Assembly: GCA_000151295.1 (NCBI GenBank)
Contig: GG745359.1
Span: 42,617-106,616 of the forward strand
Direction of reading: 5' to 3'
Length of the DNA: 64,000 nt
DNA from: Allomyces macrogynus ATCC 38327
Taxonomy: Eukaryota; Blastocladiomycota; Blastocladiomycetes; Blastocladiales; Blastocladiaceae
Below are positions 1 to 10,222 of the stretch, in pieces. The notes below the pieces were generated by a model. It ran no database searches and was not told the DNA's origin. It worked only from the letters and a program-made list of their open reading frames with translations. Within the stretch, counting starts at the first letter, position 1. Each line of letters begins with the position of its first letter. The position numbers and the translations under genes were made by a program.

Positions 1-747
1 ACGCATCAGCGACACAGGTGGCGTCCGAGAAGACTGGCAGGAGTTCAGACGCAACGGCAGACGGCAAAACGACCTTGATGATGCTCCGGATGCACGACTT
101 GGCCTTGTAGCTGTTGTGGGCCATGCACTTCTTGCGTTCAGCACCCGCAGGACCGTTCCAATAGATTGCATCGGCAACAAACTTGACGTCCGAGTCGAGC
201 TCAATGAGTTTCTTGAATTGCGCGTCTGTCATTTCCTCTTGCTGTTGCAGTGACACGACCTCGACATCGGCGTCAACCAAAATCTTGAAGGACTTGAGTT
301 CGAGCAGGTCTTCAAGCTGGTCAGCGGTCAAAAAGCCGAGAAAACAGTCGGCAAACGTCGGCCAGTTCGAGCCGTTGGCCTTGAGCATCTCAATCATTGC
401 TGGTTGGCCGGAGATCAGCGTCTTGACCGAGACAGATGAGGTCATGGTGACAGTCATGGTGCAGGTCGAAAGTTGGCAAAAATCGTCAAAATCGACTCGA
501 AAAAATCAGCGTTGCGCTGTCTCGAGCGGATGCAGCACGTTTCGGGTGGTGGTGGTTCGAGTTTCGGTTGTCGTCATCGTCGTCGTGGTGACGGATGGGT
601 CCAGCATGGCCCCCACTCGGTCGGTCGGTCAAATCGGTCCGTTTCTCGCAGAAATCGGCGAGCAGAGCAGCAGCGGGTCCACGTCGAGGATATCAGCAGC
701 GTTCGTTCGGTCCGTGAGCGCTTGGGATGCGCTCAGGGCTCATAACC
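1..747 (-). mobile_element. Copia element, leader and start of gag (minus strand), cut by window edge
   Basis: On the minus strand this stretch continues from the LTR at 748-934 into an untranslated leader and then the start of a Gag ORF that runs off the left edge. The leader begins directly at the LTR end with GGTTATGAGCCC (736-747 read on minus). This matches the anticodon arm of initiator tRNA-Met and is a likely half-tRNA primer binding site. The Gag start (ATG near 459 or 447) encodes the same protein as the plus-strand Gag at 1058. The plus-strand ORFs in this interval are antisense shadows of it. The body of this element lies outside the window. Confidence 0.8.
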
Positions 748-934
748 TTTCACAAGGTTGAGCGGGAGAAGGAATGCATTTGGTGTGTGCACTCTGCACT
801 TCAGCGGTGGTGGCAACGATAACCTAGGTTGCCACCATCATTTACACAAGAATCCAACTCGAACAGCTCCAACAAGGAAACATTGAGGGAAGACAAAAAA
901 CAAGAAACACAAATGCGAGACGAACACTTCGACA
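748..934 (-). repeat. 187-bp copia LTR (minus orientation)
   Basis: The LTR starts TGTCGAAGTG at 934 and ends GTGAAA at 748 on the minus strand. The same 187-bp unit recurs at 6072-6258 (+), 7712-7898 (-), 10036-10222 (+), 14112-14298 (-), and as a 191-bp copy at 13673-13863 (-). It contains an internal palindrome around GGTTGCCACCAT. The outer edge at 934/935 abuts retrotransposon linker sequence, so this element was inserted into another copy. Confidence 0.85.
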
Positions 935-1035
935 TGGGGGTCCTCGCAGACGTGGGGGAGCGCTGTTGTCACGCCGATGCACCAGAAGTGGGCGTTGGGA
1001 TGGCGAGCAACCTCAGGCTGATGCTCTGGCGCCTA
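935..1035 (+). mobile_element. Rearranged copia linker fragment
   Basis: About 100 bp match the non-conserved linker between integrase and reverse transcriptase, as seen at 4008-4090 and inverted at 9900-10035. A piece of about 20 bp (ATGGCGAGCAACCTCAGGCT) is inverted relative to the rest. The fragment then joins the Gag leader at about 1036. It is a scrambled junction in place of the missing 5' LTR of the plus-strand element. Confidence 0.7.
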
Positions 1036-1057
1036 TCGCCGACTTTCGACCTGCACC

Positions 1058-2067
1058 ATGTCCGTCTCCATGTCCTCGTCTGTATCGGTCAAGACGCCGA
1101 TCTCCGTCCAACCAGCGCCGATTGAGATGCTCAAGGCCGATGGCTCGAACTGGCCGACGTTTGCCGACCGTTTTCTCGGCTTTTTGACCACCGACCAGCT
1201 CGAAGACCTGCTCGAACTCAAGTCCTTCAAGATTTTGGTTGACGCCGATCTCGATGTCGTGTCACTGCAACAGCAAGAGGAAATGACGGACGCGCAATTC
1301 AAGAAACTCATTGAGCTTGACTCAGACGTCAAGTTTGTTGCCGACGCGATCTATTGGAACAGTCCTGTGGGCGCTGAACGCAAGAAGAGCATGGCCCACA
1401 ACAGCTACAAGGCCGCATCATCAAGGTCGTTTTGCCGTCTGCCGTTGCGTCTGAATTCCTGCCGGTCTTCTCAGACGCCACCTGTGTCACTGATGCGTGG
1501 GCGCTGCTGCGTGCTCGTTTTGACAAGCGTTCCGCGCAAGCTCATCTCGCCAATGTCAAGGGGCTGTTCACAAAGCCCATGTCGGGCTCTGGTGCTGCGG
1601 CGGTTTGCAAGCACTTTGCCGATTTGCAACGCCGTTTTGACGTGATTCGGCGCCATGAACGTGCCAAATCATCCTCGCATCTGCGCACCGACTTTGCTGA
1701 CTCGTTCTTGGTCCTCGCACTGCTCTCCTCGCTGCCGCCCAAGTATTCGCCAACGGTGCTCTCCTTGGGCAAGCGCTATGAGGAAATGGCGATCGTCGAA
1801 TTACAGACGATTCTCGAGGGGGCTGCCGACCAGCTAGAACGCAGCTCTGGGACTGAGACGCAGGCGCTTGTTGTGACAAAGCGCAAGGACATGAACGCCT
1901 GTCACAACTGTGGCAAGATTGGTCATTTTGTGCGCTTCTGCCCGAACCGGGACCACCAGCACAAGAATGGCGCTGAAACCACGAACTGGCGCAAAAAGAA
2001 GGGCGCGAATGTTGTGGCCAAGGACAGCGACGAACATGCAATGGTGCATTTGTCGGTGGACGAGTAA
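1058..2067 (+). pseudogene. Copia Gag (broken)
   Basis: This is the structural Gag of element A. It starts at ATG 1058 in one frame. After a deletion and frameshift near 1425 it continues in the frame that ends at 2067. The second half carries a CCHC zinc knuckle at about 1900-1941 (C-x2-C-x4-H-x4-C, CHNCGKIGHFVRFC), which binds RNA in this family. The TAA at 2065-2067 replaces a tyrosine codon (TAT) present in the minus-strand copy, so Gag and Pol were originally one polyprotein. The N-terminal region resembles the Gag polyprotein domain of copia elements (WPTFADRFLGFL region). Confidence 0.8.
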
Positions 2068-2073
2068 GAGCGT

Positions 2074-3527
2074 TTGATGGCGTCTGCCCGTGGTGCGGAC
2101 GCCGCTGGTGTTGTTTTTGGTGCTGCTGAATTTGACGGATTTGCGCACTACCCGATTGTCGCCCTCTGCCCCGAAATCGTGAGACTTGAACGTCAAAGCC
2201 ATCAGGGCATGGCGACGCCGCCCAGCACGTACCCGCCCATCATTCATGTCAATGCATCGAATCATGAAGGACCGGATCCTCACCATCATCGTGCGCGCGC
2301 GCTGATGCCTTTTCCAGCGCGCGCACGTCTTGCACAGAGCCCGAAAATCGACTCAACGGCTGGCGCGCACTTTTGCGGCGACAAGTCGCTGTTTGCTACA
2401 CTCAACGGCATGCGGCCTGGCAAAGGGTTCCTCGTCTCACTGGGTGACCACCGCCTGTGCCATCCGATTGGTAAGGGCACGATGCGCATCCGCACGCCTT
2501 CGGGCAACATTGTTCACCTCGACCCGGTCTGGTACATTCCCGGCTTCAAGACGCTTGTCTCAGTCTCTGAGCTGTACGATCGGACTGCTGTGCGAGTCAT
2601 CTTCGGGGATCGAGACGTCCAGTTCGTGCATAGCGAGACAGGATATCTGCTCGCCAAGGGCGTGCGGCATGGGGATACGTGGATCGTCCCAGGCGTGTGC
2701 GAGAAGGGACCAACCAAGGACGCGCGGGTGCTCGACGTTTGGGGTAAGCGACCTGTTGGTGCGCATGTCGCCGATGTGGTCAAGAAGGTGTCGCTCGCCG
2801 AGCTGTGGCACGCGCGACTATTTCACGTTGGTCATGATCGCGTTTCGGCCGTGTGTACGCTCGAGCATGGTGTCAAGGACGACGTGGGTGTGGCCAAGCC
2901 GCTACACGAGTGCATGACGTGTCTTGTGGCCAATGCGCGCAGCCAGCCGCATCCGCTGCGCCATTTGCGTGCGAATCGACTATTTGGCGTCCTCCATGCT
3001 GATTTGGTGTCGATGAAGACGGTCGGCATGGGGGGTGTCAACTACTTTGCGACGGTCACGGACGAGTACTCACGCTGGTGCTTCGTGCTGCTTCTCCGGT
3101 GCAAGGGCGACTTTGGACCGCAGTTTCTCGATTTGCTGAAGCACGCCGAGTCGTTCTTCGGCGTGTCTGCGGGCCGGCTGCACAGCGACCATGGTGGCGA
3201 GTTCATTGGCAACAGTTACGCTCGATTCTGCTCTCACGTCGCATGCACTTGTCGACAACGTCTCCGAACTCGCCAGAGTCAAATGGGCTTGCCGAGCGGA
3301 CGCAGGGTGTGCTCAAGTCGATGGTGCGTGCAGCCATGACGGCCGCCAAGGCGCCGGATTCCCTCTGGCCAGAGTGTGTGCGCGCAGCGTGCTATGTGCG
3401 CAACCGTGTGCCAAGTGACTCGCTCGGTGGTCGCTCGCCATACCAGGTTGTTTTCGGCGCGTCACCAAACATGTCGAAGTGCAAGGTGTGGGGCTCGCTT
3501 GGTGGCACTGTTGTTCCGATGACGTAG
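2074..3527 (+). pseudogene. Copia protease and integrase (broken)
   Basis: The region opens in the Gag frame. The protease active-site region reads DSTAGAHFCGD at about 2350, a variant of the usual DSGAS-H motif. The integrase zinc-binding region (H and C residues around ELWHARLFHVGH and CMTC, 2800-2930) is followed by the catalytic core. The first Asp is in HADL (about 2995) and the second in HSDHGGE (about 3185), the latter followed by GEF. A frameshift at about 3220-3250 moves the rest of integrase into another frame. That frame stops at 3525-3527 (TAG), where the minus-strand copy has a CAG glutamine codon. Confidence 0.8.
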
Positions 3528-4381
3528 GCGCGTCAGGGCGCGTCCGGATTCGCCGCAGGTGTGGCAGTGCGCATGGTTGGCTATGGAGACGAGTTGCCGT
3601 GGGTCACGCGTGACGGCTACCACGTGTGGGACGGACAGAAGGTGTTTGTCACGCGCGATGTCAAGTTTGCCAAGCGGCTCTGTGTTGCAGAGTCGCGTGT
3701 TGTTGCTGGTGCTCCTCGCACGTTGCCATCGGCCAAGGTCAAGGTTGGGTCGCCCGTGCGAGTTGATTTGGGGTCGCTGGACGTGCCGTCGACTGTGGTC
3801 GATGGCGTTGGTGGTGATGAAGTTGTTGATGAGGAGATTGGGCGTGGTGCGCAGCGTGATCAAGTTCAAGTGCCTATGGCGGTTCCGGATCAACTTCCCG
3901 CGGTCAACCTGATTGCCGAGCTCCCACTGGCGGGGCCAGCGTTGGAGCGCGATAATCTGCAAGTCGGCGAGAGGCCCAGTTTGCTGCAGGTGGACCAAGG
4001 ACCAATGGGGGTCCTCGTGGACGTGGGGGAGCCCAGTCGTCAGGCCGATGCGCCAGAAGTGAGCAATGGGGGTGTTGGTGTTATTTGACCTGATGCTCAA
4101 GCGCCCATCGCGCGGCAATCACGCCGTTTGCACGGCCTACAGCCCAAGGTCGCTCGCCGTTTTGATCCTGACGCCATTGCCCGCGTCCGCAGTACGCCCA
4201 ACGTGGGGGAGGTGGATCCTGAACCTAAAAGGGGCGTCGAACGTGCTGCTGACGCAGTTGATAAAGTGCGCGTGTTGCGGCTGAATAGTGATGCACTGAT
4301 GCTTCGGCCCCTCTTGTTCGTTCCCTAGCTGGCCCTGGTGTTGACTCAGGCTCGCCCCTGTCCGGAAGTGTCGATCTCGAT
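3528..4381 (+). mobile_element. Copia linker between integrase and RT
   Basis: This is a low-conservation spacer of the polyprotein, with frames 3561-4088, 4066-4284 and 4128-4328 overlapping through indels. It contains two near-repeats of GTGGGGGAG (around 4022-4031 and 4202-4210) that resemble the real polypurine tract. This segment has been a repeated breakpoint: related linker pieces abut LTRs at 935, 6259 and 10035/10223. Confidence 0.6.
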
Positions 4382-6205
4382 TTGCCGACACTGTTTCTAC
4401 GTGCGCAACCTGACTCGGATCTCAGCAAGTCTGTTGAGTCGGCAAGTGCGGTGCTCGCATGCATTGCCACAGCTCAAGTTGGTGCCCAGGGTGCAGTTTG
4501 GGAACCCAAGACGGTCGAGGAAGCGCTAGCGCACCCGGACTGGCGCGCGCCGACATTTGACGAGTACAACTCGCTCGTCGAGAATGGCACATGGGTGCTC
4601 GTCAACCGCCGCCCAGGCGACAAGGTGATGCGCTCCGGTTGGATCTTCAAGTGGACACTCGGGGCAGACGGAAAGCCCGTGCGCGCCAAGTCGCGACTTG
4701 TTGCCAAGGGATACACGGCCATTCCAGGCGTGCATTACACGGACACGTTTGCGCCCGTTGCGTCGTTTGACACGCTGCGTCTGATTCTGTCGCTCGCCGC
4801 GTATCTCAAGGTCCGGCCGCTGCAGCTCGACATCAAGACGGCCTTCCTGTACGGTTACATCAAGGAGCGCGTGCTCATGGAGCAGCCACCAGGCTTCGTT
4901 GACAAGAAGAACTCGGACAAGGTCTGCATGCTCGTTAAGGCGATGTACGGCACCAAGCAGGCCCCACGCATGTGGTTCTGCCGTTTGGCCAAATACCTGA
5001 TTTCGCTCGGATTCACGGAGTCCAAGTATGACAAGTGCCTGTTCATGCACAAGACGGGCAAGGGCGTGATCTTCATCGGAGTCTATGTCGACGACTTGCC
5101 GATTGTCGCGTCAACCAAGGAGCTGCGCAAGTGGATTGTCGACAAGTTGAAGTCCGAGTTCAAGGTGCACGACTTGGGCGATGCGGCATGGTTGCTCGGG
5201 TGCAAGATTACGTACAGCGACGACAGGTCGATTTACCTTGACCAGAGCCAGTACGTCAAGTCAATGGGCAAGTGGTTCCAGATCCCCGAAAAGATACAGC
5301 TGGTGATCCCGATGCGACCCAACGACTTCAAGGAGCTGCTCGAGTTGCCCAAGATCATTGATCCAGTCGTGAAGACCGAGTACCTCGCCATTGTCGGGTT
5401 GCTGCTCTTTGCGGCGACCAAAACGCGGCCAGACATTGCTGCTGCGACTGTAATTCTTGGCCGTTTCATGCATGCACCTGGTACGCTACATCTCGAGGCC
5501 GCAAAGCGGCTTGTTGGGTACCTGTTGGGCACGTCGAACCTCGGCATCAAGTTTTTGGGCAAGGATATGAAACTTGACGCGTTTGCTGATGCCGATTGGG
5601 CTGAGGATCGTGGCGACTGCAAGTCGACATCGGGTTTTGTGATACGGGTTGGTGGTAGCCCTGTCGCCTGGCGCTCGAAGAAGCAGACGCTCGTGGCAAA
5701 GTCAACCATGGCTGCTGAGTACATGTCGGCAAGCTTAGCAGGCGACACGATCCACATGATACGCGCACTGCTGGAAGAGCTCGGGTACAAACAGGATGGA
5801 CCGATGCCACTCATGGAAGATAACGAGTCAGCGGAGCGTGTAGCCAAGGACGCGCTGCTCTCTTCGAAACACGTTGAGATCCACGCCCACTGGTTGCAGG
5901 ACCAAGTTGCCAAGAAGATGATTGACCTGCGGCGCGTGGACACGGAGATCCAGATTGCTGACATTTTGACCAAGCCGCTTGCTGCTCCTGCATTCCGCAA
6001 GCTTCGTGACATGATTGGAGTTGTGGAAAGTGATTGCTCCGCGCGCGTAGGGAACACTCGCCGTGGGGGAGTGTCGAAGTGTTTGTCTCGCTTTTGTGTT
6101 TCCTATTTTTTGTCTTCCCTCATTGCTTCCTTGTTGGAGCTGTTCGAGTTGGATTCTTGTGTAAATGATGGTGGCAACCGAGGTTATGGTTGCCACCACC
6201 GCTGA
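4382..6205 (+). pseudogene. Copia reverse transcriptase-RNase H, open but reads through its stop
   Basis: A 607-residue open frame holds the copia RT. It has the WIFKWTLGADG entry block, QLDIKTAFLYG with a catalytic Asp, and the YVDD box with the two other catalytic aspartates at about 5086-5097. RNase H follows, with DAFADADWA, STMAAEYMSAS and the terminal ADILTKPL motif at about 5950. One extra A near 6028, relative to the minus-strand element, destroys the original stop. Translation would then continue through the polypurine tract and into the 3' LTR to 6205. The first about 20 residues are not conserved, so the true N-terminal limit of this piece is uncertain. Confidence 0.85.
6063..6071 (+). 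other. Polypurine tract
   Basis: GTGGGGGAG lies immediately upstream of the TG that begins the 3' LTR, the position expected for the plus-strand primer. The same sequence precedes the LTR of the minus-strand element (7977-7969). Confidence 0.75.
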
Positions 6206-6258
6206 AGTGCAGAGTGCACACACCAAATGCATTCCTTCTCCCGCTCAACCTCGCGAAA
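6072..6258 (+). repeat. 3' LTR of element A (187 bp)
   Basis: The LTR begins TGTCGAAGTG directly after the polypurine tract and ends GCGAAA. After 6258 the sequence switches to an inverted piece of another copy, so the right flank is not host DNA. Confidence 0.85.
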
Positions 6259-7711
6259 AGCTAGGGAACAAACAAGAGGGGCCGAAGCGTCAGTGCAATA
6301 ACTATTCAACCACAACACAAGCACTTTCTCAACTGCGTCAGCAGCACGTTCGACGCCCCTTTTAGGTTCAGGATCTACCTCCCCCACGTCGGGCGTACTG
6401 TGGTTGCGGGCAATGGCGTCGGGATCAAAACGGCGAGCGACCTCGGGCTGTAGGCCGCGCAAACGGCGCTATTGCCGCGCGATGGGCGCTTAAGCATCAG
6501 GTCCAAGAGCACCAACACCCCAATCGCCCACTTCTGGCGCATCGGCGTGAAGACCAGGCTCCCCCACGTCCACGAGGACCCCTATCGTTCCCTAGTCCAC
6601 CTGCGGCAAACTGGGCCTCTCGCCAACTTGCAGATTATCGCGCCCCAACGCCTGGCCCCACCAGCGGGAGCTCGGCAATCGGGTTGACCGTGGGAAGTTG
6701 ATCCGGAACCGCCATAAGCACTTGAACTTGATCACACTGCACACCACGCCTGATCTCCTCCTCAACAACTTCATCGTCACCAATGCCATTGACCACAGTC
6801 GACGGGACGTCTAGCGACCCCAAATCAACTTGCACGGGCGACCCAACCTTGACCTTGGTTGATGGCAACGTGCGAAGAGCACCAGCAATAACACGCGACT
6901 CTGCTACACAGAGCCGCTCAACAAACTTGACATCACACGTGACAAACACCTTCTGCCCGTCCCACGCGCGGTAGCAATCGCGCATGACCCACAGCAACTC
7001 GTCTGCATAACCAACCATGCGCTCTGCCACACCTGCAGCGAATCTGGACACGCCCGGATGCGCCTGCGGCGTCGGAACAACAGCGCCACCAAGCGAGCCC
7101 CACACCTTGCACTTCGACATGTTGGGCGATTCGCCGAAAACAACCTGGTATGGCAGGCGATCACCAAGCGAGTCACTTGGCACACGGTTGCGCACATAGC
7201 ACGCCGTGCGCACACACTCTGGCCAGAGGGAATCCGGCGCCTTGGCAGCCGTCATGGCCGCACACACTGTCGACTTGAGCACACCCTGCATCCGCTCAGC
7301 AAGCCCATTTGACTCTGGGGAGTTCGGAGACGTTGTCGACAAGTGATGCAACGTGAGAGCAGAATCGAGCGAAAACTGTTGCCAACAAACTCGCCACCAT
7401 GGTCGCTGAGCAGCCGGCCCACAGACACGCCAAAGAACGACTCGGCGTGCTTCAAAAAATCGTGAAGCTGCGGTCCAAAGTCGTCCTTGCGCTGAAGAAG
7501 CAGCACAAAGCACCAGCGTGAGTACTCGTCCGTGACTGTCGCAAAGTAGTTGACACCCCCCATGCCGACCATCTTCATCGACGCCAAATCAGCGTGGAGG
7601 ACGCCAAATAGTCGATTCGCACGCAAATGGCGCAGCGGATGCAGCTGGCTGCATGCGTTGGCCACAAGACACGTCATGCACTCGTGCACCGGCTTGGCCA
7701 CACCCACGTCG
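6259..7711 (-). mobile_element. Copia integrase/linker fragment (minus strand)
   Basis: Reading leftwards from 7711, the sequence opens in the middle of integrase (DVGVAKPVHECMTC). It keeps the catalytic core with HADL and LSDHGGEF motifs in 7743-7252, then shifts frame into 7513-6635. It ends in the linker at 6259, abutting the LTR of element A. It has no RT, gag or LTR of its own. CpG dinucleotides are largely intact, unlike the neighbouring minus-strand element. It is a truncated copy caught between two other insertions. Confidence 0.8.
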
Positions 7712-7898
7712 TTTCGCAAGGTTGAGCGGGAGAGGGAATGCATTTGGTGTGTGCACTCTGCACTTCAGCGGTGGTGGCAACTATAACCTCGGTTGTTACC
7801 ATCATTTACACAAGAATCCAACTCGAACAGCTCTAACAAGGAAACAATGAGGCAACACAAATAACAAGAAACACAAAAGCGAGACGAACACTTCGACA
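7712..7898 (-). repeat. 3' LTR of element B (187 bp)
   Basis: The LTR starts TGTCGAAG at 7898 and ends GCGAAA at 7712 on the minus strand. It was separated from its polypurine tract by the 65-bp insertion at 7900-7964. Confidence 0.85.
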
Positions 7899-7899
7899 C

Positions 7900-7964
7900 T
7901 GTTGGAATGGTGAATCCAGCACTGCTGTCCTTGATCAGGTTTTGGTGCAGTGGTTAACTCAACA
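7900..7964. repeat. 65-bp solo LTR-like insertion with 5-bp target duplication
   Basis: A 65-bp unit with TGTT...AACA ends is flanked on both sides by GACAC (7895-7899 and 7965-7969). The empty site, CTTCGACACTCCCC, is the normal junction between 3' LTR and polypurine tract. A copy with two mismatches lies inverted at 12844-12908. The terminal TG/CA and 5-bp duplication are hallmarks of LTR integration. At 65 bp it would be an unusually short LTR. Confidence 0.75.
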
Positions 7965-7989
7965 GACACTCCCCCACGGCGAGCATTCC

Positions 7990-9720
7990 CTATGCGCGCG
8001 GAGCAATCACTTCCGCAACTCCAATCATGTCACAAAGCTTGCGGAATGCAGGAGCAGCAAGCGGCTTGGTCAAAATGTCGGCAATCTGGATCTCCGTGTC
8101 CACGCGCTGCAGGTCAATCATCTTCTTGGCAACTTGGTCCTGCAACCAGTGGGCGTGGATCTCAACGTGTTTCGAAGAGAGCAGCGCGTCCTTGGCTACA
8201 CGCTCCGCCGACTCGTTATCTTCCATGAGCGGCGTCGGTCCATCCTGTTTGTACCCGAGCTCTTCCAGCAGTGCGCGTATCATGTGGATCGTGTCGCCTG
8301 CTAAGCTTGCCGACATGTACTCAGCAGCCATGGTTGACTTTGCCACGAGCGTCTGCTTCTTCGAGCGCCAGGCGACAGGGCTACCGCCTACCCGTATCAC
8401 AAATCCCGACGTCGACTTGCGGTCGCCACGATTCTCAGCCCAATCGGCATCAGCAAACGCGTCAAGTGTCATATCCTTGCCCAAAAACTTGATGCCGAGG
8501 TTCGACGTGCCCAACAGGTACCCAACAAGCCGCTTTGCGGCCTCGAGATGTAGCGTACCAGGTGCATGCATGAAACAGCCAAGAATTGCAGTCGCAGCAG
8601 CAATGTCCGGCCGCGTTTTGGTCGCTGCAAAGAGCAGCAACCCGACAATGGCGAGGTACTCGGTCTTCACGACTGGATCAATGATCTTGGGCAACTCGAG
8701 CAGCTCCTTGAAGTCGTTGGGTCGCATCGGGATCACCAGCTGTATCTTTTCGGGGATCTGGAACCACTTGCCCATTGACTTGACGTACTGGCTCTGGTCA
8801 AGGTAAATCGACCTGTCGTCGCTGTACGTAATCTTGCACCCGAGCAACCATGCCGCATCGCCCAAGTCGTGCACATTGAACTCGGACTTCAACTTGTTGA
8901 CAATCCACTTGCGCAGCTCCTTGGTTGACGCGACAATCGGCAAGTCGTCAACATAGACTCCAATGAAGATCACGCCCTTGTCCGTCTTGTGCATAAACAG
9001 GCACTTGTCGTACTTGGACTCCGCGAATCCGAGCGAAATCAGGTAATCGGCCAAACGGCAGAACCACATGCACGGGGCCTGCTTGGTGCCGTCCAGCGCT
9101 TTAAGGAGCATGCAGACCTTGTCCGAGTTCTTCTTGTCAACGAAGCCTGGTGGCTGCTCCATGAGCACACGCTCCTTGGTGTAACCGTACAGGAAGGCTG
9201 TCTTGATGTCGAGCTGCAGCGGCTGGACCTTGAGATACGCGGTGAGTGGACAGAATCAGACGCAGCGTGTCAAATGACGCAATGGGCGCAAATGTGTCTG
9301 TGTAATGCACGCCTGGAATGGCCGTGTATCCCTTGGCAACAAGTCGCGACTTGGTGCACACAAGCTTTCCGTCTGCCCCGAATTTCCACTTGAAGATCCA
9401 ACTGGAGCGCATCACCTTGTCGCCTGGGCGGCGGTTGACGAGCACCCGTGTCCCATTCTCAACGAGCGAGTTGTACTCGTCAAATGTCGGTGCGCGCCAG
9501 TCCAGGTGCACTAGCGCTTCCTCGACCGTCTTGGGTTCCCATACTGCACCCTGGGCGCCAACTTGAGCTGCGGCGACGCATGCGAGCACCGCACTTGCTG
9601 ACTCAACAGACTTGCTGAGATCCAAGTCCAGGTGCACACGTAGAAACAGTGTCAACAAATCGAGATCAACAATTCCAGACAGGGGCGAGCCTGAGTCAAC
9701 GCTAGGGCCAGCTAGGGAAT
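7990..9720 (-). pseudogene. Copia reverse transcriptase-RNase H of element B
   Basis: The frame 9168-7990 (392 aa) holds the RT palm with YVDD and the whole RNase H domain, ending at a proper stop just before the polypurine tract. The N-terminal RT part (WIFKWKFGADG) lies in another frame (10141-9137), so a frameshift near 9230-9250 breaks it. This part is very similar to element A (mostly single-residue differences) and retains its CpG sites. Confidence 0.8.
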
Positions 9721-10035
9721 GAACAAGAGGGGCTGAAGTGTCAGTGCAATCACAATCCAACCACAACGTGCACACTTTCTCAACTGCATCAGCAGCACGT
9801 TCGACACCCCTTTTAGGTTCAGGATACACCTCCCCCACATCAGGCGTACTGTGGATGCGGGCAATAGAGTTGGGATCAAAATGGCGAGCAACCTCAGGCT
9901 GTAGGCTGTGTAAACGACACGATTGCCGTGCGATAGGCGCCAGAGCATCAGGTCCAAGGGCACCAACACCCCCAACGCCCACTTCTGGTGCATCGGCGTG
10001 ACAACAGCGCTCCCCCACGTCTGCGAGGACCCCCA

Positions 10036-10222
10036 TGTCGAAGTGTTCGTCTTGCATTTGTGTTTCTTGTTTTTTGTCTTCCCTCAATGTTTCCTTGTTG
10101 GAGCTGTTCGAGTTGGATTCTTGTGTAAATGATGGTGGCAACTGAGGTTATGGTTGCCACCACTGCCAAAGTGCAGAGTGCACACACCAAATGCATTCCC
10201 TCTCCCGCTCAACCTTGCAAAA
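10036..10222 (+). repeat. Solo 187-bp LTR inserted in element B linker
   Basis: A complete LTR in the plus orientation is flanked by CCCCA at 10031-10035 and 10223-10227, a clean 5-bp target-site duplication. It sits inside the integrase-RT linker of the minus-strand element. Internal sequence is gone, as after LTR-LTR recombination. Its left junction matches the inverted junction at 934/935. Confidence 0.9.

Larger units (their letters stand above)
1036..6258 (+). mobile_element. Ty1/copia retrotransposon, 5'-truncated, degenerate (element A)
   Basis: The order of parts is Gag with a CCHC knuckle, protease, integrase, a long unconserved linker, reverse transcriptase, RNase H, polypurine tract and 3' LTR. 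Integrase before RT is the Ty1/copia (Pseudoviridae) order. There is no 5' LTR or primer binding site. The reading frame is broken by at least three frameshifts (about 1430, 3220-3250 and 4090-4380) and by stops at 2065-2067 and 3525-3527. The minus-strand element in this window has sense codons at both stop positions. The copy is therefore dead, although its RT/RNase H half is still one open frame. Confidence 0.9.

Noticed and set aside
183..761. Plus-strand ORF of 192 aa (and its counterpart on minus at 1033-1332)
   Set aside because: It is the antisense of the copia gag start; the gag frame on the other strand has the conserved sequence.
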